Shown: in pieces, positions 1 to 9,140 of the stretch | How positions within the stretch are numbered: the first letter of the stretch is position 1 | Layout: every line of letters begins with the position of its first letter | The notes under the pieces: generated by a model | Database searches by the model: none | What the model was told of the DNA's origin: nothing | What the model saw: only the letters and a program-made list of their open reading frames with translations | Assembly (NCBI RefSeq): GCF_000412335.2 | Contig: NZ_KE161030.1 | Coordinates: 1,552,031 to 1,616,030 of the forward strand | From: Cedecea davisae DSM 4568 | Lineage (GTDB): Bacteria; Pseudomonadota; Gammaproteobacteria; Enterobacterales; Enterobacteriaceae | DNA length: 64,000 nucleotides | Direction of reading: 5' to 3' | Position numbers and translations under genes: made by a program

Positions 1-509
1 TGAGCCAGATAGCGGGCGCGAATATTTGCCGTTGGCGTCCAGGTTGGGTTGGCGCGTTTATCGGAGATCTTTGTCACCATTGTTGGAGTCAACGTATCGC
101 CACCCAGCTGGCCGATGCCAATCGGGTAAACGGTGACGCTATTTTGCCCGGCAGGGAAGTAATAGAGGCGCAGCTCGGCGAGGTTGATAACAATACCTTC
201 GCGCGGCACGTCGGGCAGCAGCATCTGGCGTGGGATGGTCAGCACGCTACCGGCACGCGGAACGTAAGGGTCGACGCCCGGGTTGGCCTGCAATAAAGCC
301 AGGAAACCGACGTTGTACTTCTTGGCAATCGCCTCCAGCGAACCGCCGTCGTTCTCAACCTGGTGGAACAGGTTTTTGCCAATCAGGCGGCTGTTGGCGG
401 CGGGAAGCGGGTAATCGTTAGCGCTGGCGGGCAGCGCAATAACCGCCGCGCCCATCAGGGCCACGGCGGCAAACCAGCGGCGGAATAACAAAGTACGCGT
501 TGCAAACAT
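1..509 (-). CDS. ldtC: L,D-transpeptidase LdtC (YcfS), N-terminal part, cut by window edge
   Basis: Periplasmic L,D-transpeptidase family that attaches Braun lipoprotein to peptidoglycan. The reading frame starts at an ATG at 509 and runs off the left edge, giving about 169 residues. Visible are a signal peptide (basic start MFATRTLLFRRW, hydrophobic core, ALPASA cleavage region), then a LysM-like peptidoglycan-binding stretch (GGSLEAIAKKYNV, LLQANPGVDPYVPRAG), then the start of the YkuD catalytic domain (IVINLAELRLYYFP and YPIGIGQ). The catalytic Cys/His motif lies outside the window. Its position next to mfd is the E. coli arrangement, which favours ldtC over the paralogues ldtA and ldtB. 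Confidence 0.9.
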   Translation of the reverse strand, partial: MFATRTLLFRRWFAAVALMGAAVIALPASANDYPLPAANSRLIGKNLFHQVENDGGSLEAIAKKYNVGFLALLQANPGVDPYVPRAGSVLTIPRQMLLPDVPREGIVINLAELRLYYFPAGQNSVTVYPIGIGQLGGDTLTPTMVTKISDKRANPTWTPTANIRARYLA

Positions 510-630
510 AGCTTAAACCCTGCGTTTAAAATGGCTAATTTTATTAGACAGATAAACGCCAATTATCGGCTAGCGGAATGTCGGGAAGTCCTGGGAGATT
601 GCAAAGAATGTGTAAATGTCACAGAAAGTT

Positions 631-654
631 GCGCCTTACCGGACGGTAAGGCGC
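631..654 (-). terminator. Stem-loop after mfd
   Basis: A perfect 10-bp stem (GCGCCTTACC paired with GGTAAGGCGC) with a 4-nt loop begins 7 bases beyond the mfd stop codon. On the minus strand it is followed by AACTTTCTGT, a weak U tract, so it is a plausible intrinsic terminator of moderate strength. Confidence 0.6.
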
Positions 655-660
655 AGTGGG

Positions 661-3600
661 TTATGCGGCGGCGTTTTCCGCCAGGCTGTTCATGAAGTTA
701 CGCACCCATTCCATCCGCGTTTTGCGGTCGGCAAGTTCCTGAATAAACTTCAGACGGGTCGGCCCGTCGAGGCGGAAATGCTGCGGCTGCTTTTGCAGCA
801 GGCCAATCAGCCAGACCGGATCGACATGGTTTTTCTCGGCAAATTCAATCACACCGCCTTTCTCGTTACCTTCAATCTTACGCACGCCGAGCTTCTGCGC
901 CTGCTGGCGCAGGGCGGCGATGTCCAGCAGATTGCGGGCCGCGTCCGGCAGCAGGCCGAAGCGGTCGATAAGCTCAACCTTCAGCTCGTCCAGCTCGTGC
1001 TCGCCCTTCGCGCTGGCGATGCGCTTGTAAAACGACAGGCGGGTGTTCACGTCAGGAATAAAGTCGTCCGGCAGCAGGGCCGGCATGCGTAGCTCGACTT
1101 CCGTCTGGCTGTTGGTGAGATCTTCCAGCGACGGCTCACGGCCTTCTTTCAGGGCATCGACGGCGTTTTCCAGCAGTTCCATATACAGCGAGAAGCCGAT
1201 GGTTTCCATTTGCCCGCTCTGATCTTCGCCCAACAGCTCGCCCGCGCCGCGAATTTCCAGGTCGTGAGTCGCCAGAGCGAAGCCCGCCCCGAGATCTTCC
1301 AGAGAGGCTATTGCCTCCAGGCGTTTCTGTGCGTCGGTGGTCATCGCTTTAGGATGCGGCGTCAGCAGCCAGGCATAAGCCTGATGGTGCGAACGCCCCA
1401 CGCGGCCGCGCAGCTGGTGGAGCTGGGCGAGGCCAAAGTGGTCGGCTCGTTCGATGATAATCGTGTTGGCGGTCGGGATATCGATCCCGGTTTCGATGAT
1501 GGTGGTACACACCAGCACGTTAAAACGCTGGTGGTGGAAGTCGTTCATCACCCGTTCCAGCTCGCGCTCGCGCATCTGGCCGTGACCGATGGCAATGCGC
1601 GCTTCCGGTACCAGTTCGGCCAGTTTGTCGGCGGCTTTCTGAATATTTTCTACGTCATTGTAGAGGTAATAAACCTGCCCGCCGCGCAGCACTTCACGCA
1701 GAATAGCCTCACGCACCACGAGGCTGTCGTATTCGCGCACAAAGGTTTTTACCGCCAGGCGGCGAGCCGGAGGCGTGGCGATAATCGACAGGTCGCGCAT
1801 GCCGCTCATCGCCATATTCAGGGTTCGCGGAATTGGTGTTGCGGTCAGGGTCAGGATATCCACGTCGGCGCGCATCGCTTTGATGCGCTCTTTGTGGCGC
1901 ACCCCGAAGCGGTGCTCTTCGTCGACGATCAGCAAGCCCAGATCGCGCCACTTCACGTCGGCCTGTAACAGCTTGTGGGTGCCTATCAGAATATCAATCT
2001 TGCCTTCGCTTGCCTGCTCCAGGATCTGCGTTTGTTCTTTGGCGCTGCGGAAGCGGGAAAGCATTTCAATGCGCACCGGCCAGTTGGCAAAGCGGTCGCG
2101 GAAGTTGTCCAGATGCTGCTGCGCAAGCAGGGTGGTTGGCACCAGTACCGCGACCTGTTTGTTGTTCTCCACGGCCAGGAAGGCGGCTCGCATAGCGACT
2201 TCGGTTTTGCCGAAGCCCACGTCGCCGCAGACCAGCCTGTCCATCGCCAGCGGGCGGCACATGTCGCTCAGGACGGCATTGATTGCCTGAGCCTGGTCCG
2301 CCGTGGTTTCGAACGGGAAGCTGTCGCAGAACAGCTGATACTGCTCGCGGTCGTGCTTAAAGGCGAAGCCTTCTTTGGCGGCACGCATCGCATAAATGTC
2401 GAGCAGTTCGGCGGCAACGTCACGCACTTTTTCCGCGGCTTTCTGGCGCGCGCGGGACCAGGCATCGCTGCCCAGTTTATGCAGCGGTGCGTTATCGTCC
2501 GCGCCGCCAGCATAGCGGCTGATAAGATGCAGGGACGAGACCGGAACGTACAGCTTCGCGTCGCCCAGGTAGGTCAGCATCAGGTATTCAGCGGTGATCC
2601 CGCCAGCCTCCAGCGTCGTCAGCCCCGCATAGCGGCCAACGCCGTGCTCGAGGTGAACCACCGGCTGGCCTGGATGCAGCTCGGCCAGGTTGCGGATCAG
2701 GGTGTCCGGGTTAATGGTGCGGCGGCTGTCCTGGCGGCGACGGCTTACGCGCTCGCCCAGCAGGTCGCTCTCGCAGATCAGCGCCCGGTTGCGCAGGGTG
2801 TCAATAAAGCCGTGCTCGCTGGCGCCAATCATCAGGTAACGGCCGGTGCCTTCGGCTTCTTCAAGGCGATAAATGCGTTTTGGCGCAACTTTAATGCGCC
2901 CCAGCAGTTCGCCCAGCGCTTCACGGCGGCCTTCGCTCTCCACCGAGAAGACAACCGGCCCGGTAAAGGACTCAAGGAATTTACGCAGGCTGTCCAGCGG
3001 GGCTTTCTGCTGCGCCTGTACCGCCAGGTCCGGCAAGGTTTGATAACCCAGATTAACGTTGGCCGCTTTCTTCGCCAGAGAGTCGGTTTTGAGCTGAACA
3101 CGCGGCCAGGCTTTTAGCTCGCTAAACAGCGAGTCGGTCTTCAGCCATAAATCTTCCGGCGGCAGAAGAGGGCGCATCGGGTCAACGCCGCGATTCTCAA
3201 AGCGGGCGTTAGCGTCCAGCCAGAAGCGTTCGGCACTGGCTTCCAGGTCGCCGGTATTCACCAGCAGCGTGTTGGTCGGGAAGTAGCTGAACAGCGTCGG
3301 CAGCGGCTCGCTAAAGAACAGCGGCTGCCAATATTCGATACCCGCAGGTAAAGTGCCTTTGCTCACCTGCTGGTAGATGTGCTCCGCGTCGCGCTTAACT
3401 TCGAATTTATCCCGCCACTGGCTGCGGAACAGCTCGATGGCGTTTTTATCGGTCGGGAATTCATGGGCGGGCAGCAGGTTAATGGCTTCCACTTCTTCCA
3501 GCGTGCGCTGGGAGTCCACGTCGAACACGCGCAGGCTGTCGATTTCATCATCAAAGAAGTCAATGCGGTACGGCTGGGCGCTGCCCATCGGGTAGAGATC

Positions 3601-4107
3601 GAGCAGCGCGCCGCGGGTGGCGAACTCGCCGTGCTCCATTACCTGATCGACGCTGCGGTAGCCGGCCTGTTCCAGCTGAGCACGCAGATTATCACGCGAT
3701 AAGCGCTGGCCTTTTTTCATCACCAGGGCGTGGCCGTGCAGGTAGCTGTGAGGGCACACCCGCTGCATCAGCGTATTAACCGGCAGGATCAGCACGCCCC
3801 GCTGCATGGTCGGCAACTGGTAAAGGGTGGACAGGCGTGAAGAGATAATTTCCTGATGCGGAGAGAAGCTGTCGTACGGCAGCGTTTCCCAGTCCGCGAG
3901 GTTCATCACCAGGCTGTCGGTAAACTGGGAGACTTCGTCGTGCAGGCGCAGGGCGTTCTGCATATCCGGGGCAATCAGCACCACCGGGCCGCTATGGCGC
4001 TCGACGATTTCGGCCACCTCGGTGGCGCAGGCCGAACCGGTTAACTCTCCAAGCAGGCGCTGTTCAGCGGCTTTAGCGGGTAAGGAATAGCGATATTGTT
4101 CAGGCAT
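661..4107 (-). CDS. mfd: Transcription-repair coupling factor Mfd
   Basis: ATP-dependent translocase that pushes RNA polymerase stalled at DNA lesions off the template and recruits UvrA. The product is 1148 residues, the usual Mfd length. The N-terminal third is UvrB-like. The RNA-polymerase-interacting region follows at about 470-550 (LEHGVGRYAGL). The superfamily 2 motor has Walker A GDVGFGKTEVAMRAAF near residue 630, a DEEHRFGV box, TATPIPRTL and TTIIETGIDIPTANT. The C-terminal regulatory domain is complete. The gene has the surrounding chromosome's GC-rich composition. In E. coli ycfT lies directly upstream; here an AT-rich insertion with two peptidase genes separates them. Confidence 0.98.
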   Translation of the reverse strand: MPEQYRYSLPAKAAEQRLLGELTGSACATEVAEIVERHSGPVVLIAPDMQNALRLHDEVSQFTDSLVMNLADWETLPYDSFSPHQEIISSRLSTLYQLPTMQRGVLILPVNTLMQRVCPHSYLHGHALVMKKGQRLSRDNLRAQLEQAGYRSVDQVMEHGEFATRGALLDLYPMGSAQPYRIDFFDDEIDSLRVFDVDSQRTLEEVEAINLLPAHEFPTDKNAIELFRSQWRDKFEVKRDAEHIYQQVSKGTLPAGIEYWQPLFFSEPLPTLFSYFPTNTLLVNTGDLEASAERFWLDANARFENRGVDPMRPLLPPEDLWLKTDSLFSELKAWPRVQLKTDSLAKKAANVNLGYQTLPDLAVQAQQKAPLDSLRKFLESFTGPVVFSVESEGRREALGELLGRIKVAPKRIYRLEEAEGTGRYLMIGASEHGFIDTLRNRALICESDLLGERVSRRRQDSRRTINPDTLIRNLAELHPGQPVVHLEHGVGRYAGLTTLEAGGITAEYLMLTYLGDAKLYVPVSSLHLISRYAGGADDNAPLHKLGSDAWSRARQKAAEKVRDVAAELLDIYAMRAAKEGFAFKHDREQYQLFCDSFPFETTADQAQAINAVLSDMCRPLAMDRLVCGDVGFGKTEVAMRAAFLAVENNKQVAVLVPTTLLAQQHLDNFRDRFANWPVRIEMLSRFRSAKEQTQILEQASEGKIDILIGTHKLLQADVKWRDLGLLIVDEEHRFGVRHKERIKAMRADVDILTLTATPIPRTLNMAMSGMRDLSIIATPPARRLAVKTFVREYDSLVVREAILREVLRGGQVYYLYNDVENIQKAADKLAELVPEARIAIGHGQMRERELERVMNDFHHQRFNVLVCTTIIETGIDIPTANTIIIERADHFGLAQLHQLRGRVGRSHHQAYAWLLTPHPKAMTTDAQKRLEAIASLEDLGAGFALATHDLEIRGAGELLGEDQSGQMETIGFSLYMELLENAVDALKEGREPSLEDLTNSQTEVELRMPALLPDDFIPDVNTRLSFYKRIASAKGEHELDELKVELIDRFGLLPDAARNLLDIAALRQQAQKLGVRKIEGNEKGGVIEFAEKNHVDPVWLIGLLQKQPQHFRLDGPTRLKFIQELADRKTRMEWVRNFMNSLAENAAA

Positions 4108-4286
4108 AGAAAGCGTCAGGATCTCGTAGGTTATGCCGCAGCCAGGCCCGGCATAAGAGGTGCATTAAGTCATGAACAGATAGCGATTATTATCCTTGAT
4201 AGTAGAACATTAGCAACCATCGGAGGCGAAAAGAGAAGGCAAAAAGCTTGCTGAAAGGGTGTCTATTGAGCGGGCTAGCCGATGTG

Positions 4287-4321
4287 CCTTCCCTCTTTCA
4301 GGCACAAGATAAGAGGGAAGG
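4287..4321. terminator. Inverted repeat downstream of the second C10 peptidase gene
   Basis: CCTTCCCTCTT (4287-4297) pairs perfectly over 11 bp with AAGAGGGAAGG (4311-4321), with a 13-nt loop. It lies 15 bases past the stop of the 4337-6502 gene. There is no clear U tract on the minus strand, so terminator function is uncertain; it could equally be an RNA 3'-end stabiliser. An equivalent stem-loop follows the other copy. Confidence 0.5.
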
Positions 4322-4336
4322 GCGAACTTGTAAAAA

Positions 4337-6502
4337 CTACGCGGTGATCTCAATCTCAATCTGATTGATTATCGTGTTATTTGCACCGCTGAGCATTTCC
4401 GGAGGGGTGCTTTCTTCTTGATAAGGCCCCAATTCTTCGACCCTTAAAAATAGAGAGTAATGACCTGGATTAATGCCCTCGGGAATTTTACAATTAAGTG
4501 AAACCTCTTCCTCTTTAAATACTGGCATTATAAACATAGGATCATGAGCTATCTCATAAGTTTCACCCGCGGAATTGCTTATTACAGCATAAAGCTCAAA
4601 GTATATTGCATTACCTAACCCGTTCTCCATATCGAATAACAGGGATGAATGAACGACCAGTTCATCATTTGGTTGTAATACCGTTTCATCACTGCTGATA
4701 GATTTTACTAAATGCAGGTAATCATAAGGGTTTCTGTGCTGTACGATAAAATCAACCGGGTTAGAAATTTCATCGTTTTTAGGTTTCAAATAAAATGTAT
4801 CTTGTGAGTGTAATTGATTGTATAGCAAGTTGAATGTTAATTGTTCACTCTGCATAAATTCGGTCAGCTGTAAGGAAAATGTGGCTGTATACTCCCCTGC
4901 GCCATGAGTTAAAATAGAGGTTTTTTCTGTTTGATTATAATTGCTTGATTTATCATTAACCAATAATGTGATATCAATGACTTCATTTGGTTGCCGATCG
5001 TACCAAAATTTAACTGAAACCTCATTAAGCCCTGGGGAGTAATATGGTTTTGATGTGTCTATATTAGTGAGTAGGATAATATCTCCATAGACTACATCTT
5101 TATCTTTGTTTCGTATGTTATGTATAAATACCGTGCCGTCATTCGTGGGCAGAAGTTTACTTGTAGAAAAGTCAGAATTATCAGTGTCATCCTCTACAAA
5201 TGCCAGTAAATAGTCATTGTAGGGAGCTACAGCGCTAAAGTCTAATGTCATGGCGCATTTGTTTAAGCCTGAAGTATCAATATTGTATGTGCCAGAGCCC
5301 AGTTTATAAATCGCATTATAATATTTTCCTACAATATAGCAGCCAATATTTTTAGGTGCGGATATGCTGCTGGTAATTTCGAAATTGACATCGACAGGCT
5401 TGTTGGTAAATGCCTCTTCCGGTATCGTCGCATTACGGCTAATAACTAATTCATCGGAGATGTGTTTTTTTATTGTGATATCATAAGAAATTATCTGGTC
5501 AGCATCGTCTCTTAATGGTCGGTAATCTTTGCCATCTTCACTGTAAGTCAGGGCAATGCTCCGTTTTCCGTAGGTGGCATCAACGGGAATATCTATCTGC
5601 AATTCTATTTGAGCATTATTCCCTGCCAGCAGGGATAATTCTTGAGGGAGAGTCAGGAAAGAGCGCCGCACGCCTGCGCTATCGAATAAAACCGCTCTGT
5701 AATAGCCGGTAAAGTCCTTGCCTGGCGTTGAGACCTGAGCTTTAAGATGTGTGGAATTTCCGGGGAAGCCCTCAAGGCCACCGATATCCAGGTGTGATAT
5801 CAGCAACGTTTCTTCTTTTGCGGGTTGAATACCAATATAGAGTTTTCTTGCTTCGATACCTGATTTATCGAGTTCTTTCTCATACCACTCGCCATCCCAG
5901 CCATAGTTAAATGAAAAATAATCATCATCTGCATAGCCATCACAAACGACAGCATGGCCTGGGATCCTGACCATTATAACTCTGCCCAAATCCAGCTCTT
6001 CTCTGAGGAGTCGACTTATTTCCTGAATTGTATATCCTTGTTCTTCTTGTTTATACAGCACGATTTTTGTCAGGTTTTTGTCGTAGCCGAAATTGTTTAC
6101 CATTGCCTCAGCAAGACATCCTTCATTACCCGGTGAACCTGCATCAAAAGTAGTTTGGGCTGCGTACCCTGCATGGTATAAAAAAGTGGATGTTGCGTTT
6201 TTTTGTTCCTGTGAGCTGCCGTTAGTAAGATCATCCGGCATTAAGTCCCAGTGATATTCATAGCCATCAATATCCATTTCTGGCTGGAGCTCAGTGGTAA
6301 AGTATTCTGGTAAGGTACCGGTAGCAAATGGGGGATGATTATAGTATTTCATCACCTGCCCTCCTGCAATTCCAGCACATCCCATGGCGATGTATGACTG
6401 ATCGAACACTTCATTGTATGGGCGACCCTGACCCCATTCTGTAGTGGTGAGCGGCCCTACAATTAAATCTGATTTTTTTCTGTCAATGCGTTTTATTTTC
6501 AT
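4337..6502 (-). CDS. Streptopain-like (family C10) cysteine peptidase with C-terminal beta-rich extension, distal copy
   Basis: 721-residue protein whose first 205 residues match the mature catalytic domain of streptopain-family (C10) cysteine peptidases. Visible are PLTTTEWGQGRPYN with the oxyanion-hole Gln25, the nucleophile motif MGCAGIAGGQVMKYYNHP with Cys42, GHAVVCDGY with His183, and FNYGW with Asn199 and Trp202. Residues from about 245 to the end look like several successive beta-sandwich domains with no recognisable enzyme motif. No signal peptide, transmembrane segment or propeptide is seen; the catalytic domain begins within about 15 residues of the start. The gene is AT-rich compared with mfd and ycfT, which suggests acquisition. 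It is the second gene of a tandem pair with the neighbour starting at 8814. The substrate is unknown; the call rests on motifs. Confidence 0.8.
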   Translation of the reverse strand: MKIKRIDRKKSDLIVGPLTTTEWGQGRPYNEVFDQSYIAMGCAGIAGGQVMKYYNHPPFATGTLPEYFTTELQPEMDIDGYEYHWDLMPDDLTNGSSQEQKNATSTFLYHAGYAAQTTFDAGSPGNEGCLAEAMVNNFGYDKNLTKIVLYKQEEQGYTIQEISRLLREELDLGRVIMVRIPGHAVVCDGYADDDYFSFNYGWDGEWYEKELDKSGIEARKLYIGIQPAKEETLLISHLDIGGLEGFPGNSTHLKAQVSTPGKDFTGYYRAVLFDSAGVRRSFLTLPQELSLLAGNNAQIELQIDIPVDATYGKRSIALTYSEDGKDYRPLRDDADQIISYDITIKKHISDELVISRNATIPEEAFTNKPVDVNFEITSSISAPKNIGCYIVGKYYNAIYKLGSGTYNIDTSGLNKCAMTLDFSAVAPYNDYLLAFVEDDTDNSDFSTSKLLPTNDGTVFIHNIRNKDKDVVYGDIILLTNIDTSKPYYSPGLNEVSVKFWYDRQPNEVIDITLLVNDKSSNYNQTEKTSILTHGAGEYTATFSLQLTEFMQSEQLTFNLLYNQLHSQDTFYLKPKNDEISNPVDFIVQHRNPYDYLHLVKSISSDETVLQPNDELVVHSSLLFDMENGLGNAIYFELYAVISNSAGETYEIAHDPMFIMPVFKEEEVSLNCKIPEGINPGHYSLFLRVEELGPYQEESTPPEMLSGANNTIINQIEIEITA

Positions 6503-6595
6503 TTTTTAACGCCTTATATTTTCTTCGTGAATGAATTTCAGTCTTTTTTACAGGGATCTTGCTGAAATGGCATATATCACGCGGTTGGGCTGATG

Positions 6596-6635
6596 TCCCT
6601 TTCCTCGTTTCGGGTGAAAGAAAAGAGGAAAGGGA
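6596..6635. terminator. Inverted repeat between the two C10 peptidase genes
   Basis: TCCCTTTCCTC (6596-6606) pairs perfectly with GAGGAAAGGGA (6625-6635); the loop can form a further TTTC/GAAA pairing. It lies 13 bases past the stop of the 6649-8814 gene, matching the position of the stem-loop after the other copy. No U tract is obvious, so it may be only a partial terminator or a stability element within a two-gene transcript. Confidence 0.5.
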
Positions 6636-6648
6636 GGCTTTATAGAAG

Positions 6649-8814
6649 TTACGCGGTGATCTCAAGCTCAATCTGGCTGATGATTGTGTTATTTGCGCCG
6701 CTGAGCATTTCCGGAGGAGTGCTTTCAGCCTGGTAAGGTACCATCTCCTCGGCTCTTAAAAAGAGGGTATAACGGGCAGGAGCAATGCCCTCGGGAATTT
6801 TACAATTAAGTGAAACATCTTTTTCTTCGAGTGTATTTATCAAAAAGTCAGAGGCTTTACCTATATTATAAGTATCACCATCTGCATTACTTAATACCGC
6901 ATAAAGTTCAAGGTCTACAATGTTACCTACCCCGTTTTTCATATCGAATAGCAGGGATGAATGAACGGTTAGTTCATCATTTGGCCGTAATTCTTTTTTG
7001 TCACAATCAATAGATTTAACCAAATGCAGATAATCATAAGCATTTCTGTACTGTAGGATGAAATCAACAGGGTTGGAAATTTCATCGTTCTTAGGTTTCA
7101 AATAAAAAGTATATTCTTCCAGTGCTTTTTGGGATAGCAGGTTAAACGTTAATTTCTCACTCTGCATGAAGCCGCTAAATGGGATGTTAAAGGTGGCTGT
7201 ATACTCCCCTGCCTCCCCGACCAGTATGGTAGTTTCTAGTGATCTATTGTAGTTGCTTGATTTGTCATTTATTAATAATATAATTTTTATTACACCACCG
7301 ACTTGCTTATCACACCAAAATTTAAATGAAACTTTATTTGTGCCTGGGGTGTAAAATGGTTTTGATGTGTCTATGTTAGAAAGAAGAATAACATCGCCAT
7401 ACACTACATCTTTATCTTTAACACGTATGTTTTGTATGAATATTGTACCGTCATTTGTTGGCAGAAGTTTGCTGGTGGAAAAATCAGCATCATCAGCATC
7501 ATCCTCTACAAATGCCAGGAAATAGTCATTGTAGGGATCCACATTACTAAAATCTAATGTCATGGTGCATTTGTTTAAACCTGATGCATCAATATTGTAT
7601 GTGCCAGACCCCAGTTTATAAATCGAGTTATAATATTTTCCTACAATATAACAACCAATGTTTTTAGATGCAGATATGCTGCTGGTGATTTCGAAATTAA
7701 CATCGACAGGCCTGTTGAGAAATGCCTCTTCCGGTATTGTCGTATTACGGTTAATAATTAATTTATCGGAGATGTATTTTTTTATTGTGATATCATAAGC
7801 AATTATCTGGTCAGCGTCGTTTCTTAATGGCCGGTAATCTTTACCATCTTCACTGTAAGTCAGGGCTATTCTCCGTTTTCCGTAGGTGGCATCAACGGGA
7901 ATATCTATCTGCAATTCTATTTGAGCATTATTCCCTGCCAGCAGGGATAATTCTTGAGGAAGAGTAAGGAAGGAGCGCCGTACGCCTGCACTATCGAGCA
8001 AAACCACTCTGTAATAGCCGGCAAAGTCCTTGCCTGATGTTGAGACCTGCGCTTTAAGGCGGGTGGAATTTCCGGGGAAGCCCTCAAGGCTACCGATATC
8101 CAGGTGTGATATTAGTAACGTTTCATTTTTTGCCGGTTGAATACCAATATAGAGCCTTCTTGCCTCGATATCTGAACTGTCAAGTTTTTGCTCATGCCAT
8201 TCACCATCCCAGCCATAGTTAAATGAAAAATAATCGTCATCGGCATAACCATCACAAACGACAGCATGGCCGGGAATGGCTGTCATTATAACTCTGCCCA
8301 AATCCAGCTCCTCCCTGAGGAGTTTACTCACTTCCTGAATTGTATACCCTTGCTCTTCTTGTTTATACAGCACGATTTTTGTCAGGTTTTTGTCGTAGCC
8401 GAAATTGTTTACCATTGCCTCAGCAAGAAATTCTTCATTACCAGGTGAACCCGCATTAAAAGTGGTTTGAGCTGCATACCCTGCATGGTATAAAAAATTG
8501 GATGTTGCGTTTTTTTGTTCCTGTGAGCTGTCGTCAGTAAGAACATCTGGCATTAAGTCCCAGCGATATTCATAGCCGTCAATATCCATTTCTGGCTGGA
8601 GCTCAGTAGTAAAGTATTCTGGTAAGGTACCGGTAGCAAATGGGGGATGATTATAGTATTTCATCACCTGCCCCCCTGCAACGCCAGCACATCCCATGGC
8701 GATGTTTGGATTATCGAACACTTCGTTGTATGGGCGTTCCTGACCCCATTCTGTTGTGGTGAGCGGCCCTACAATTAAATCTGGTTTTTTTCTGTCAATG
8801 CGTTTTATTTTCAT
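6649..8814 (-). CDS. Streptopain-like (family C10) cysteine peptidase with C-terminal beta-rich extension, proximal copy
   Basis: Paralogue of the neighbouring gene with exactly the same length (721 residues). All proposed active-site residues are at the same positions: Gln25 (TEWGQERPYN), Cys42 (AMGCAGVAGGQVMKYYNH), His183 (IPGHAVVCDGY), Asn199 and Trp202 (FNYGWDGEW). By eye the copies agree at well over three quarters of positions. Differences concentrate around residues 490-640 of the beta-rich tail, and the catalytic half is the most alike. As in the other copy there is no signal peptide or propeptide. Translation from ATG 8814 opens with MKIKRIDRKK in both copies. Being upstream on the minus strand, it is probably the first gene of a pair. 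Whether it is secreted, intracellular or delivered by a secretion system cannot be read from the sequence. Confidence 0.8.
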   Translation of the reverse strand: MKIKRIDRKKPDLIVGPLTTTEWGQERPYNEVFDNPNIAMGCAGVAGGQVMKYYNHPPFATGTLPEYFTTELQPEMDIDGYEYRWDLMPDVLTDDSSQEQKNATSNFLYHAGYAAQTTFNAGSPGNEEFLAEAMVNNFGYDKNLTKIVLYKQEEQGYTIQEVSKLLREELDLGRVIMTAIPGHAVVCDGYADDDYFSFNYGWDGEWHEQKLDSSDIEARRLYIGIQPAKNETLLISHLDIGSLEGFPGNSTRLKAQVSTSGKDFAGYYRVVLLDSAGVRRSFLTLPQELSLLAGNNAQIELQIDIPVDATYGKRRIALTYSEDGKDYRPLRNDADQIIAYDITIKKYISDKLIINRNTTIPEEAFLNRPVDVNFEITSSISASKNIGCYIVGKYYNSIYKLGSGTYNIDASGLNKCTMTLDFSNVDPYNDYFLAFVEDDADDADFSTSKLLPTNDGTIFIQNIRVKDKDVVYGDVILLSNIDTSKPFYTPGTNKVSFKFWCDKQVGGVIKIILLINDKSSNYNRSLETTILVGEAGEYTATFNIPFSGFMQSEKLTFNLLSQKALEEYTFYLKPKNDEISNPVDFILQYRNAYDYLHLVKSIDCDKKELRPNDELTVHSSLLFDMKNGVGNIVDLELYAVLSNADGDTYNIGKASDFLINTLEEKDVSLNCKIPEGIAPARYTLFLRAEEMVPYQAESTPPEMLSGANNTIISQIELEITA

Positions 8815-9140
8815 AATATTAATACCTGATATTTTCTATGCGAAAAGATTTACTCTGTTTATTATTTACATGGCGGCGTGATTTTTAAGGTGTAAATAAT
8901 TTCCTGAGATGAATTTGATTGCGATCCTACTCCTCCTCAAAGCAATGTGAATATTAATATTGTTGTGCCGGTGCCATTTAATTCTTTATTTCAATAAATA
9001 TAAGGGCGGAGGGTTATTTTCTGAAGGGTTAAAAATATATCCTGGTTTATAAGAAGATCGTGCCAAAGAAAGAATTAATTGATTTAAAATCAAAATGATA
9101 CGTTTTAATTGCTGGCTTTTTTGTAAGTGGAGGGAATCGC
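8815..9140. other. AT-rich intergenic stretch upstream of the peptidase pair
   Basis: No convincing gene. The stretch is strongly AT-rich and must carry the promoter for the peptidase genes on the minus strand. I could not single out one -35/-10 pair with confidence because many AT hexamers fit. Confidence 0.4.

Noticed and set aside
1975-3117. Long plus-strand frame of 380 codons opposite mfd
   Set aside because: It is a shadow of a GC-rich coding strand; its translation shows no family pattern and mfd is certain.
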